Below, piece by piece: positions 29,104 to 38,912 of a stretch of 39,809 nucleotides of DNA. The position numbers and the translations under genes were made by a program. The notes under the pieces were generated by a model. It was not told the origin of the DNA and searched no databases. It was given only the letters and a program-made list of their open reading frames with translations. Each line of letters opens with the position of its first letter. Position 1 is the stretch's first letter. Origin of the DNA: Chloroflexota bacterium (GTDB lineage Bacteria > Chloroflexota > Limnocylindria > P2-11E); the NCBI GenBank assembly GCA_005887995.1, contig VBJD01000039.1, positions 1 through 39,809 of the forward strand, written 5' to 3'.

Positions 29104-29375
29104 AGACCCTCGCTCCCTACATCGGGACGAGGGTCGTGGTGCCACCCGAACTTGCCGACCTCAGAGCACCCCGTGCCGCGTGTCGGCCTCAGCCTCCACC
29201 TTCATGGAGCGCCCGTTGGTAACGGCGGGCTTCCGGCGAGGGGTACTGACTCCCGCGTTCTCCCCCGCGTCTTGCGAGATCCATTCGCACCGTCTCCGCG
29301 CTCCCGGCTCTCACCAGCCCCGGTTCGCTGCCGCGCTTGGACGGCCTACTCGTTCTCGCTCGAACGACGTTCGGC
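29104..29375 (-). ncRNA. Tryptophan-specific T-box riboswitch leader (UGG specifier) upstream of trpE
   Basis: Minus strand 5'->3': GAGTA motif (29351-29347), GGTGCGAA-TGG-A specifier (29283-29281), T-box GGGTGGCACCACG (29147-29135), terminator GACCCTCGTCCC-loop-GGGAGCGAGGGTCTTTC. 5' boundary approximate. Confidence 0.88.
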
Positions 29376-29379
29376 GGCA

Positions 29380-29403
29380 AATGTAGCCGAAACTGCCCGA
29401 TTT
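29380..29403 (-). promoter_or_regulatory. Candidate -10/-35 upstream of the T-box leader
   Basis: Minus strand TGGCCA - about 18 nt - TACATT; -10 at 29385-29380; weak -35. Confidence 0.35.
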
Positions 29404-29497
29404 TGGCCAGGCTCGCGCCCACCTTCGGGCGCGAAAAGCCGCTCCGTACAGTGGGCTGGTGAGAGATGTGCGAGGGGGCGGTCGCCCGCTCGGTCCC

Positions 29498-29926
29498 ATG
29501 GCGATCCGCTCGACGCTGCCGACCCACCCGGCGGCCAAGATCCGGGAGATCCTGCGCGGTCTGCCCACGGCGACCGGATACCGCGTCACCGTGAAGGCGC
29601 TGCGCTACCGCACGGCGCCCCACCTCCAGGCGTTCACCTACTGGGGCGAGCCCGAGATCGTCATCCAGGTCCCTGAGCCCTTCCGGCCCTTCCATGAGCT
29701 CGTCGACCTCGGGGCGCTTGGCACGCCCAACGTGTACTTCCCCACGCGCCGCGACGTGATCCGCTTCCTTTACCTCCACGAGTTCTGCCACTGGTGGCTG
29801 TATCTCACGCACGGCTGGGGATCCTCGGCCGAGATCCAGTGCGATCGCTACGCGTTCGCCAACTATCGGCGTCGCGGCATCGTGCGCCCGCCTGCGGTGC
29901 GCACACCGTGGGAGCGCGCCGCTTAG
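29498..29926 (+). CDS. Zincin-like putative metallopeptidase
   Basis: FLYLHEFCHWWLYLTHGWGSSAEIQCDRYAFANYRRRG: HExxH followed by a downstream E as in gluzincin/ImmA- or SprT-like proteins. Start uncertain (alternative GTG at 29459). Confidence 0.65.
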   Translation: MAIRSTLPTHPAAKIREILRGLPTATGYRVTVKALRYRTAPHLQAFTYWGEPEIVIQVPEPFRPFHELVDLGALGTPNVYFPTRRDVIRFLYLHEFCHWWLYLTHGWGSSAEIQCDRYAFANYRRRGIVRPPAVRTPWERAA

Positions 29927-30435
29927 GAGTTCGCGGCTGACTCCGCGCGCCGATCGCTGGCCGCGAGCCCTTCCAGCGTCACGAGCGGCAGCTGCATCGC
30001 GGGCGGGACGATGAGGTCGTAGCGCCGAACGAGCGCGTTCACCTCGCCGATCGCGGACGCGAGCTCGGCGCGCACGCGTGTGTCGCGCGTCGTCGTCGCG
30101 TGCGTCGCTTCGAGGATGCGATCTGCCGGCAGCTCGGCGAGGAGCCGCGTTCGGTCATGAAGCCACTGACGATGCGCATGAACGCGCAGCCGGATCTTCT
30201 CGGTCCGCGCCTCGATCTCCTTGCGCATGTCGACCCACTCCGGCTGAGCGCCCGCGTTCCGCATCAGACGGCGCGCCGCCCACGAGTCGGACGGCCCGTC
30301 GTCATCCGCGGGGAACGGCGCGCCCTGACCGGCGAGGCCGCGCAGCCGCCCGGATTCATTCATCTCGCGGATACGTCTCTCGACGTCGCGCTCGATCCGA
30401 CGGAGCTTCGGGCTCTTGTCGTCCACCGCCGTCAA
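29923..30435 (-). CDS. DUF1992 (DnaJ homolog subfamily C member 28-like conserved domain) protein
   Basis: VERRIREMNESGRLRGLAGQGAPFPADDDGPSDSWAARRLMRNAGAQPEWVDMRKEIEART. Confidence 0.8.
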   Translation of the reverse strand: MTAVDDKSPKLRRIERDVERRIREMNESGRLRGLAGQGAPFPADDDGPSDSWAARRLMRNAGAQPEWVDMRKEIEARTEKIRLRVHAHRQWLHDRTRLLAELPADRILEATHATTTRDTRVRAELASAIGEVNALVRRYDLIVPPAMQLPLVTLEGLAASDRRAESAANS

Positions 30436-30438
30436 GTA

Positions 30439-31140
30439 TCAGGCGATGCGGGCGGTAACGGCTCCCTGCGGCCCGACCGCGACGGCGGTCGGAACGAGCG
30501 CGACGCCGTATTTGCGCGCGAGCTCGGGCCGCCGCGACACGTCGACGGTCACGACACGACGCCCTGACGCACGCAGCTCGCGCTCGAGGGTGTGGCAGTC
30601 CGTGCACAGCGGATGCGTGAACTGGACGACGGTCTCGCCGTCGTGACGGTCCGCGCCGAGCTCGGCGAGGTCGATGCGCTCGATGCTGCCGGGACGAATG
30701 CCGCGTATGCGTGCCACGATCTTGTACATCTCGCAGCCCACGCACAGTCCGGTCGTGGCTGCGAGGAGCGCAAGTGCCGCGACGATGAGGCCGAGGCCCC
30801 AGCCGATCGTGGCCGATCCAGCGAGGTGCCCGAGCGTCGCCGCGCCGAGGAAGATGACGCCGACGATGTTCGCGAAACGCGGCGGCCGGCTGTCCTCGAT
30901 CGGGCCTTCGCCGAAGCGGGGCTGCAGTACCTCGAAGTAGAGCAGGCACGGCAGGCAGTAGCGGCGTCCGAAGGTGAGGCCGATCGCAAGCTGCGCCGCG
31001 AGGAGACCGAGGATCGGCCACCAGCCGGTCACAAAGGCGATGAGCGAGAGCGTGCCGACGATCGCCTGATTCGTGCGCGGCGCGCGCGAATCGATGACGT
31101 CCGTATCGCGCCAGGGGTCTGCCGTGCGCGTGAGCCTCAC
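30439..31140 (-). CDS. DUF4395-like membrane domain fused to a thioredoxin-like domain
   Basis: IDSRAPRTNQAIVGTLSLIAFVTGWWPILGLLAAQLAIGLTFGRRYCLPCLLYF...; C-terminal VVQFTHPLCTDCHTLERELRASGRRVVTVDVSRRPELARKYGVALVPTAVAV (CxxC). Confidence 0.72.
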   Translation of the reverse strand: MRLTRTADPWRDTDVIDSRAPRTNQAIVGTLSLIAFVTGWWPILGLLAAQLAIGLTFGRRYCLPCLLYFEVLQPRFGEGPIEDSRPPRFANIVGVIFLGAATLGHLAGSATIGWGLGLIVAALALLAATTGLCVGCEMYKIVARIRGIRPGSIERIDLAELGADRHDGETVVQFTHPLCTDCHTLERELRASGRRVVTVDVSRRPELARKYGVALVPTAVAVGPQGAVTARIA

Positions 31141-32222
31141 TTCGTCGCCGCCAGAGTTGCCACGGCTACTGCGTCGCGGCGCCCAGTCGCGTTGGCGCGC
31201 CCGACGAGCCAGCGGGCGAAGCGCGCGTGCGGATCGAAGCCCACGAGCTCGACGGCCTCGGTGACGAAGTTCGAGAGCGCATTGATGTCATAGACGTACG
31301 GGAGGCCGTCACGTGCCGCGATCAGGTATTCGACGCCACCCACGTCGAGGCCGCCACCGCGAGCGATGCGCAACACGTCGTCGACGATCTCGGTCGGCGC
31401 ATCGATGGCCTCGATCGTGAGCGCGCGCTTCGCTGACGCGTCCACGACGCAGTTGTCTGCCCAACCACTCGTTGGCACTCGTGCCCAACCACTCGTTGTC
31501 ACTCGTGAGCCGGACTCGCTCCTCGCGGCGGAGCCGTTCGTCGCTCGACTCTCTTTCTCCCCATCGGGTGTTTGGCAGATGTCGGCGGGACAGAGATTGA
31601 AGTCGCGAGACGATTCGTTGTGGATCTTGATCGCGTACAGGTATTCGCCGTCGAGGAACTCGACGCGTTGGATCGATCCGTCGGCCGTCTCGAGGAACTC
31701 CTGAACGATCCCGGTGCCGTCCGGACCGAGATCGAGCGTTGGCAGCGTCTCGCTCAGCTCGTCGTCCGAGTCGACGCGTCGCATGAGCGCGCCGGATCCA
31801 CCGACGTTCGGCTTCACGATGAGCGGGTAGCGAAGCTCGCGCGCCGCATCGGGGATCTGCGCAACGTCGGTGACGACGCGCGCCGCGGGAGCGCGGACGC
31901 CGAGCTCGGCGAGCAGCGCGAGCTGCCGCGCTTTCGACGTCTCCAGCGCGAACGCCTGGGAGCCATTCACCACGGGTACGCCGCGTCGTTCGAGGAACGG
32001 CACGAAGTCACGCGCGGCGCGGATGCTCGCCGCGTGCCCGCGCAGGTACGAAGACGGCGAAACCTTGTTCACCGCGAGCGACCAGTCGGGCGCGCGTCCC
32101 GCCGGATCGAAGACGAGGTCGTTCGCGAAGACGCGCACGACGTCGGCGTCTTCGTTCTCTAGCGCCGCGAAGAGCGGCGCCATCCAGGCCTCGTTCTCGT
32201 AAAGGACGGCGATCTGACCCAC
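31137..32222 (-). CDS. RimK-like ATP-grasp protein with low-complexity insertion
   Basis: VNGSQAFALETSKARQLALLAELGVRAPAARVVTD, RYPLIVKPNVGGSGALMRRV, IVQEFLETADGSIQRVEFLDGEYLYAIKI, GGLDVGGVEYLIAARDGLPYVYDINALSNF. GTG start. Confidence 0.85.
   Translation of the reverse strand: MGQIAVLYENEAWMAPLFAALENEDADVVRVFANDLVFDPAGRAPDWSLAVNKVSPSSYLRGHAASIRAARDFVPFLERRGVPVVNGSQAFALETSKARQLALLAELGVRAPAARVVTDVAQIPDAARELRYPLIVKPNVGGSGALMRRVDSDDELSETLPTLDLGPDGTGIVQEFLETADGSIQRVEFLDGEYLYAIKIHNESSRDFNLCPADICQTPDGEKESRATNGSAARSESGSRVTTSGWARVPTSGWADNCVVDASAKRALTIEAIDAPTEIVDDVLRIARGGGLDVGGVEYLIAARDGLPYVYDINALSNFVTEAVELVGFDPHARFARWLVGRANATGRRDAVAVATLAATK
31459..31506. repeat. Tandem 24-bp x2 in-frame repeat inside the ATP-grasp gene
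   Basis: GCCCAACCACTCGTTGGCACTCGT then GCCCAACCACTCGTTGTCACTCGT (one mismatch), coding RV(T/P)TSGWA twice. Confidence 0.92.
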
Positions 32223-32337
32223 AAGCCCTCCGTGACTGCCTAAATCCGAGCCTAGCGCTCGGAATTCGTGACGCGCGAATCCAGGGGCCGAATTCCGTGC
32301 ACCTTGCCCTCGCGCGCTTCGATACGCTCGCGCCGGC

Positions 32338-34263
32338 GTGACCGACGCTCTCTCCTTTGGGCCGCTCCGAGCGCTCAGCACCGCGAGCCTCGAGCGCCTG
32401 CTCGCCGGTTCGCCGCGCGCCACCTTCCGTCCGCGTGAGGTCCTCGTGCGCGAAGGCGATCGCGCCGACTTCGCGCTCGCGATCGTCGCCGGTCGGGTGC
32501 GCATCACACAAGGAAGTCCGCCGGTACTCCTCGCGTCGCCGACGGCGCCGGTGCTCATCGGCGAGATGGCGATCGTGGCGCGCACCACGCGCAACGCGAC
32601 GGTCACCGCGATCACCCACGCGCGTGGCTATCGCATCCCCGCGAAGCTGCTCCGCGATGCCATGGCCGAGGAGCCCGAGTTCGAGCGAGAGCTGAGCGCG
32701 TTCGCGGCGGTACGGGCCGGCAACAACTTCCTCCGCAGGTCGAGCCCGTTCGCGGATCTGCCCTCGGCGACGATCGAGGCGCTCGCCGCAACGCTCGAGC
32801 CGGCCACCTTCTCAAAGGGCGACGTGCTCATGAGCGAGGGCGAGGCGGGCGACGACGCATACCTTTTGCGTGAGGGCGACGTCGAAGTCCTTCGCGGCGA
32901 CCGGCGACTCGCGACGCTCGGGCCGGGCTCCTTTGTCGGCGAAGTCTCGGTGCTCACGCGCACGAAGCGGACGGCCACGGTCCGCGCGCGAGGCGACGTG
33001 AAGGTGTTCCGACTCCGCGGCGACGATGTCCGTCCGATCATCAAGCGGCACCAGGATCTCGTCGCGCGGCTCGAGAGCACGATGCAATCCCGGCACACGC
33101 CGCGACACGCCGGCGAGGTCGTCGTCGCGCCAGCTCCGGACGATCCCGACGCGGTCCTGCTTCGTGACGAGAACGGATCCGCGTACCTGAGGGTGACGCG
33201 CGACGCGCTGGCGATCTACCGCGACATCGATGGGGAGCGCACGCTGCGCGACCTGGCGATGCGGCATTTCGAGCGCACCGGCGCGCTCGATCCAGCGGGC
33301 GTATTCGAGACGGTCGCGACGCTGCAGGCCGCGGGTCTGGTGACCGCACCGCGTGTCGCGAGCGACGAGCCCGACGGCCGCATTCTCCGCGCGCTCGACC
33401 TCCTGCTCGCGCCGCGAGTCGAACTGGCTGACGCGGACGGACTCGCCACTGCGCTACAGCGCGTGTTCGGCTGGGCCTTCACGACAGGCGGCGCCGTCGC
33501 CGGGATCGTCGTCGGCGCGGTCGGCCTCGTCGCGCTCCTTCGCGTGTTCCGCCAGTCAGATCCGAGCGACTTCGGGCTCGCCGGGATCCTCGTGGCCTTC
33601 GCCGGCCTGCTCGTCGCCGGCATCGGCCATGAAGCGGCACACGCGGTCGCGACGAAGGTGGAGGGTCGCCGCATCGGACGCGCCGGGATGGGCCTGATCT
33701 GGTTCACGCCGGTCGTGTACGTAGACACGAGCGACGCCTGGCTCATCGCCGCGCAGCGGCGGATCCGCGTCAACGCCGCCGGCCCGCTGTTCAACTTCGC
33801 GCTCGCCGGTGTCGCGAGCCTCGCCGCGCTCGTGCTGAACGGCCAGGCCCAGGACCTCGCGATCTGGCTCGCCTTCGCGAACCTGCTCTCCGTGGTGTTC
33901 AACCTGTCGCCGCTGCTCGAATTCGACGGCTATTACGTGCTCGAGGACCTCACGCGCGTGAACGCGCTCCGCCGGAAGGCGCTCCGCTTCGTCTTCAGCG
34001 ACCTCGTGAGCGGCCCACGTCGGCCACTCACTCGTCTCGAGCGCGGCTTTCTCGTGTATGCGGCGGGCGTCGTCGCGTACGTCCTCGTCATGACGATCGT
34101 CGTTCTCGCCGGCGTGCCCGCGCTCGTGAACGGAATGCTCGAGGGGCGTGTCCCGAGCGTGCTCATCCCGCTCATCGGCGGCGGGCTCGCTCTGGGCATG
34201 ACGGCCCTGTTGGTGATGCCGTTCGTGAACGAAGTCGTCGCGGCGCGGAGCGCCGCGGATTAG
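32338..34263 (+). CDS. Multidomain membrane protein: two cyclic-nucleotide-binding domains + PqqD-like domain + M50 (site-2-type) metalloprotease
   Basis: cNBD1 PVLIGEMAIVARTTRNATVTA, cNBD2 LGPGSFVGEVSVLTRTKRTATVRA, PqqD-like DAVLLRDENGSAYLRVTRDALAIYRDIDGERTLRDLAMRHFERTG...VFETVATLQAAGLV, then TMs with GIGHEAAHAVATKVEGR and NLSPLLEFDGYYVLEDL. Confidence 0.88.
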   Translation: MTDALSFGPLRALSTASLERLLAGSPRATFRPREVLVREGDRADFALAIVAGRVRITQGSPPVLLASPTAPVLIGEMAIVARTTRNATVTAITHARGYRIPAKLLRDAMAEEPEFERELSAFAAVRAGNNFLRRSSPFADLPSATIEALAATLEPATFSKGDVLMSEGEAGDDAYLLREGDVEVLRGDRRLATLGPGSFVGEVSVLTRTKRTATVRARGDVKVFRLRGDDVRPIIKRHQDLVARLESTMQSRHTPRHAGEVVVAPAPDDPDAVLLRDENGSAYLRVTRDALAIYRDIDGERTLRDLAMRHFERTGALDPAGVFETVATLQAAGLVTAPRVASDEPDGRILRALDLLLAPRVELADADGLATALQRVFGWAFTTGGAVAGIVVGAVGLVALLRVFRQSDPSDFGLAGILVAFAGLLVAGIGHEAAHAVATKVEGRRIGRAGMGLIWFTPVVYVDTSDAWLIAAQRRIRVNAAGPLFNFALAGVASLAALVLNGQAQDLAIWLAFANLLSVVFNLSPLLEFDGYYVLEDLTRVNALRRKALRFVFSDLVSGPRRPLTRLERGFLVYAAGVVAYVLVMTIVVLAGVPALVNGMLEGRVPSVLIPLIGGGLALGMTALLVMPFVNEVVAARSAAD

Positions 34264-34514
34264 CGCTTCTTCTGCGAAGGGGCTTTGAGGATCGGCGACG
34301 AGGTCTTGATCGACATGCCTGCGGAGAGATCGGTCTTCGAGATGCGCTCCTCGAGTCGCTCCGCGCGCGCTGTGCCGGTGGTGAACGTCGCTCGCTCCTC
34401 CGGCGTCAGGTCGTAGCCGGCGAGCGCCGCGGCGGGATCACGCGCGAGGAGGGCGCGGAACGCTGCGTCGGTCATCGCGCGCTCGATGATCATCTCCCGG
34501 GCTTCCCCCGACAC
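34260..34514 (-). CDS. Small leader-peptide-like protein (NHLP/LigA-subunit-like N-terminus), candidate RiPP precursor or relic
   Basis: GTG with GGGAGGG SD; MSGEAREMIIERAMTDAAFRALLARDPAAALAGYDLTPEERATFTTGTARAERLEERISKTDLSAGMSIKTSSPILKAPSQKKR: D-x-x-FRxxLxxDPxxALxxYxLTxEE pattern followed by short Ser/Thr-rich tail. Confidence 0.68.
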   Translation of the reverse strand: MSGEAREMIIERAMTDAAFRALLARDPAAALAGYDLTPEERATFTTGTARAERLEERISKTDLSAGMSIKTSSPILKAPSQKKR

Positions 34515-35076
34515 GTTTCCCTCCCACGGACAGCGGCACCGCCGCGCGCGAAGTGTAGCGCGGACCCTTCGATGAGACGTGGCTCTCGATGACGTGCACC
34601 GCGTCGGCGGTGAAGCGCAGCGGCGACATTCGCACCGCGTCCAGTGCGGTCGCGATCGCGCGCGCCTCCTTCGTCGTCGCCTTCTCGCGCACGCGTCCGA
34701 GGGTGACGTGCGCGCGGAACGGTTTCTCGTCGAATGCGATCGACCGCGCCACGAGTGCGTCGCGAACGGCCGTCGCGAGCGCGGATGCGTCGTCCGCACC
34801 CGCGCTCATGCCGAGCCACGCGACGCGCGGCGGTCCGGACTTCGGAAAACGGCCAGCGTGGTCGAGTTCGATATCGAACGCGGCATGTCCGTCCGCTGCG
34901 CTGCGGACGGCCGCGATCACGGCGTCGAGACGATCGTCGGGTGTGCTGCCGAGGAACGCGAGCGTGAGGTGCATGAGCTCCGGCTCGACGCGGCGGAGTC
35001 CGGCGAGGTCGGGGAGCGCGGCGAACGCGGACGCCGCGACGTCACTCGGTAGTGGGATCGCGATGAAAAGACGCAG
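34438..35076 (-). CDS. thpR: RNA 2',3'-cyclic phosphodiesterase (LigT/ThpR family)
   Basis: LRLFIAIPLPSDVAASAFAALPDLAGLRRVEPELMHLTLAFLG and PFRAHVTLGRVRE (two HxTL motifs). N-terminus preserved only if initiated at CTG (35076). Confidence 0.85.
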   Translation of the reverse strand: MRLFIAIPLPSDVAASAFAALPDLAGLRRVEPELMHLTLAFLGSTPDDRLDAVIAAVRSAADGHAAFDIELDHAGRFPKSGPPRVAWLGMSAGADDASALATAVRDALVARSIAFDEKPFRAHVTLGRVREKATTKEARAIATALDAVRMSPLRFTADAVHVIESHVSSKGPRYTSRAAVPLSVGGKRVGGSPGDDHRARDDRRSVPRPPRA

Positions 35077-35097
35077 GCCGCGAGGTTAGCGCGAGCG

Positions 35098-35232
35098 CTA
35101 GATGCCGGCGGCGTGCGCCTGGTCAGCGACGAGGAGCGCGAGGAATGTGAGGCCCAATAGGAACGACAGTCCGGAAAGGAGCGCCATGCGCAGCACTTCG
35201 CTCTGGTCGATGCGCGCGCGGGTCGCAGTCAC
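35098..35232 (-). CDS. Small single-TM membrane protein (44 aa)
   Basis: GTG ORF: MTATRARIDQSEVLRMALLSGLSFLLGLTFLALLVADQAHAAGI; below the ORF-track length cut-off. Confidence 0.5.
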   Translation of the reverse strand: MTATRARIDQSEVLRMALLSGLSFLLGLTFLALLVADQAHAAGI

Positions 35233-35435
35233 GAGCCTGCTCACGCATCACCGAATGAGCAAACCGCATGCCGCTCGTTACGCCGCTAGACGAGCAAGTA
35301 ACGACCGCGTAACGACGGCCGCGACGAGCCGAAACGGCGAGCGGCGAACGACGGCCGAAGCGGCGGCACGAGCGGAGAGCGCCGGGCGCTCGAAGCGAGT
35401 GCTATCGGTCACGCGAGGCTGCCGACGCGAGCGAG

Positions 35436-37396
<1,961 letters not shown>

Positions 37397-37400
<4 letters not shown>

Positions 37401-38827
37401 CGTGGGCCTCGATTCCCGCCTTTGCGGCGTGCTTCTGACATCGATGCTACCCGACGTTTACGCGTTTGATTCCCAACTTGGTCCTCACCCGCCGTGCGAC
37501 CGGTTCCCGCTGGCCCTGCCGCGATAACGACATCTCCGCTCTCCGGTGACGGCGTGACTCCCGGGACCCAGATCACATCTTGTTCAACGGTCAAAAGCGG
37601 CCATCTGTCGCGCTGCCGTTCAGGGACCTTCGCGTCGACGAAAACGTCCCGCAGCTTCCCGCGCTTCAGGACGCGGTCGCCCGGACGTCTCGCGCGGACG
37701 ACCAGATTCGCCGCGGTCGCATCGTCGACGCGGGCCGTGAATGGAAGGCCGTCGGCTGCCATATCCAAGTTGATGCGCCAGCCGTGCCAATGCACGCCGG
37801 AGCCTTTCGCCAGGCGCTGTGGAGTGCGTTCCTCTTCGTTCGCTACCGCCTGGCGCGCGACGAAGTTCAGGCGCGCGTATTCGCGAACCGCGCTGCCACC
37901 AGGTAGGTCAAGTCGACGTGTACCCGCGGTCGAGGACGCCAGCGCTGCGAGCGCAGCGCGATTGCGCGCGGTGAGCGTGCCGCCGGTCTGCGTGCGCCAC
38001 CAGCGCACGAGGGCGCTGCCGCGGGCGGCGGCGTTACTTGGTAGGCGCCTGACGTCCAGCACCTTCGTCGTCGCTGTGTCGTTGATCGCAGCGTCCGCTG
38101 CGCGTACGACATTCTCGACATCAGCGTTCGCGTTCAGCTGTGCGTCGGCCTCGGTCGCAGCCTCCGCGAACCGCGCGAGAGCCGCGCGCACCCGAGGATT
38201 GATCCTTCCGAGCTCGGGGATCACGTTGCGCCGGATGCGGTTACGCGCAAAGCGCAGCGAACGATTCGAGGGATCCTCGCGCGGCTTGATCTTGGTGGCC
38301 TTGCAGATCGCCGTCGTCTCCGCGCGCCCGATCGCGAGAAGCGGTCGCGCGATGCCGTCGCGGAGCGGACGCATGCCTGCGACGCCGGCGAGGCCCGATC
38401 CCCGCGTGAGGTGTAGAAGCACGGTCTCGGCTTGGTCGTCGATCGTGTGTCCCGTAACGATCGTCGTTGCGCCGATCTCCTGCGCGACGCGGCGGAGGAA
38501 TGCGTAGCGCTGCTCGCGCGCGTCGTCCTCACTCTTCGGCGCGCGCTGCGCCCGTCCGACGCGGATCGGAGCGCCGATGTGGTTCGCGATCTCGGCGACG
38601 AACTGCGCATCCTTCGCCGCATCGCGCGGGCGCGTGCGGTGGTCGAAATGCGCGACGTGCAGGACGAGCCCGAACTCCTCGCGCAGCTCGGCGGCGATGA
38701 GTGCGAGCGCCGTCGAGTCCGTTCCGCCGGAGACCGCGAGGACGATCGGCCCGGGGCGGAAGATCTCGTGGCGGCGTGCGAAGGCGCGGACGGCCGAGAC
38801 GATGCCGCGTGGCCGAGGGGCTGCCAC
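37397..38827 (-). CDS. tilS: tRNA(Ile)-lysidine synthase
   Basis: PP-loop [88 protein letters not shown]. Confidence 0.93.
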
Positions 38828-38830
38828 TGG

Positions 38831-38905
38831 TGGCTGGGGGCGGATTCGAACCGCCGATCTGTGGGTTATGAATCCACTGCTCTAGGCCGACTGAGCTACC
38901 CAGCC
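38831..38905 (-). tRNA. tRNA with CAT anticodon (elongator tRNA-Met, or possibly tRNA-Ile2)
   Basis: GGCTGGG...TAGCTCAG...TTCATAA anticodon loop...GGTTCGAATCC...CCCAGCC-A; acceptor stem fully paired. Confidence 0.9.
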
Positions 38906-38912
38906 CGCTAAG

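Noticed and set aside
29358-29372. CGAAC-GAC-GTTCG palindrome near the T-box leader as another SOS box
   Set aside because: Spacer is 3 nt, not 4, so it does not fit the GAAC-N4-GTTC operator.
32244-32263. CCGAGC-ctagc-GCTCGG hairpin in the divergent ATP-grasp/cNBD-M50 spacer
   Set aside because: Only a 6-bp stem without supporting promoter context; such palindromes are common at this GC content.
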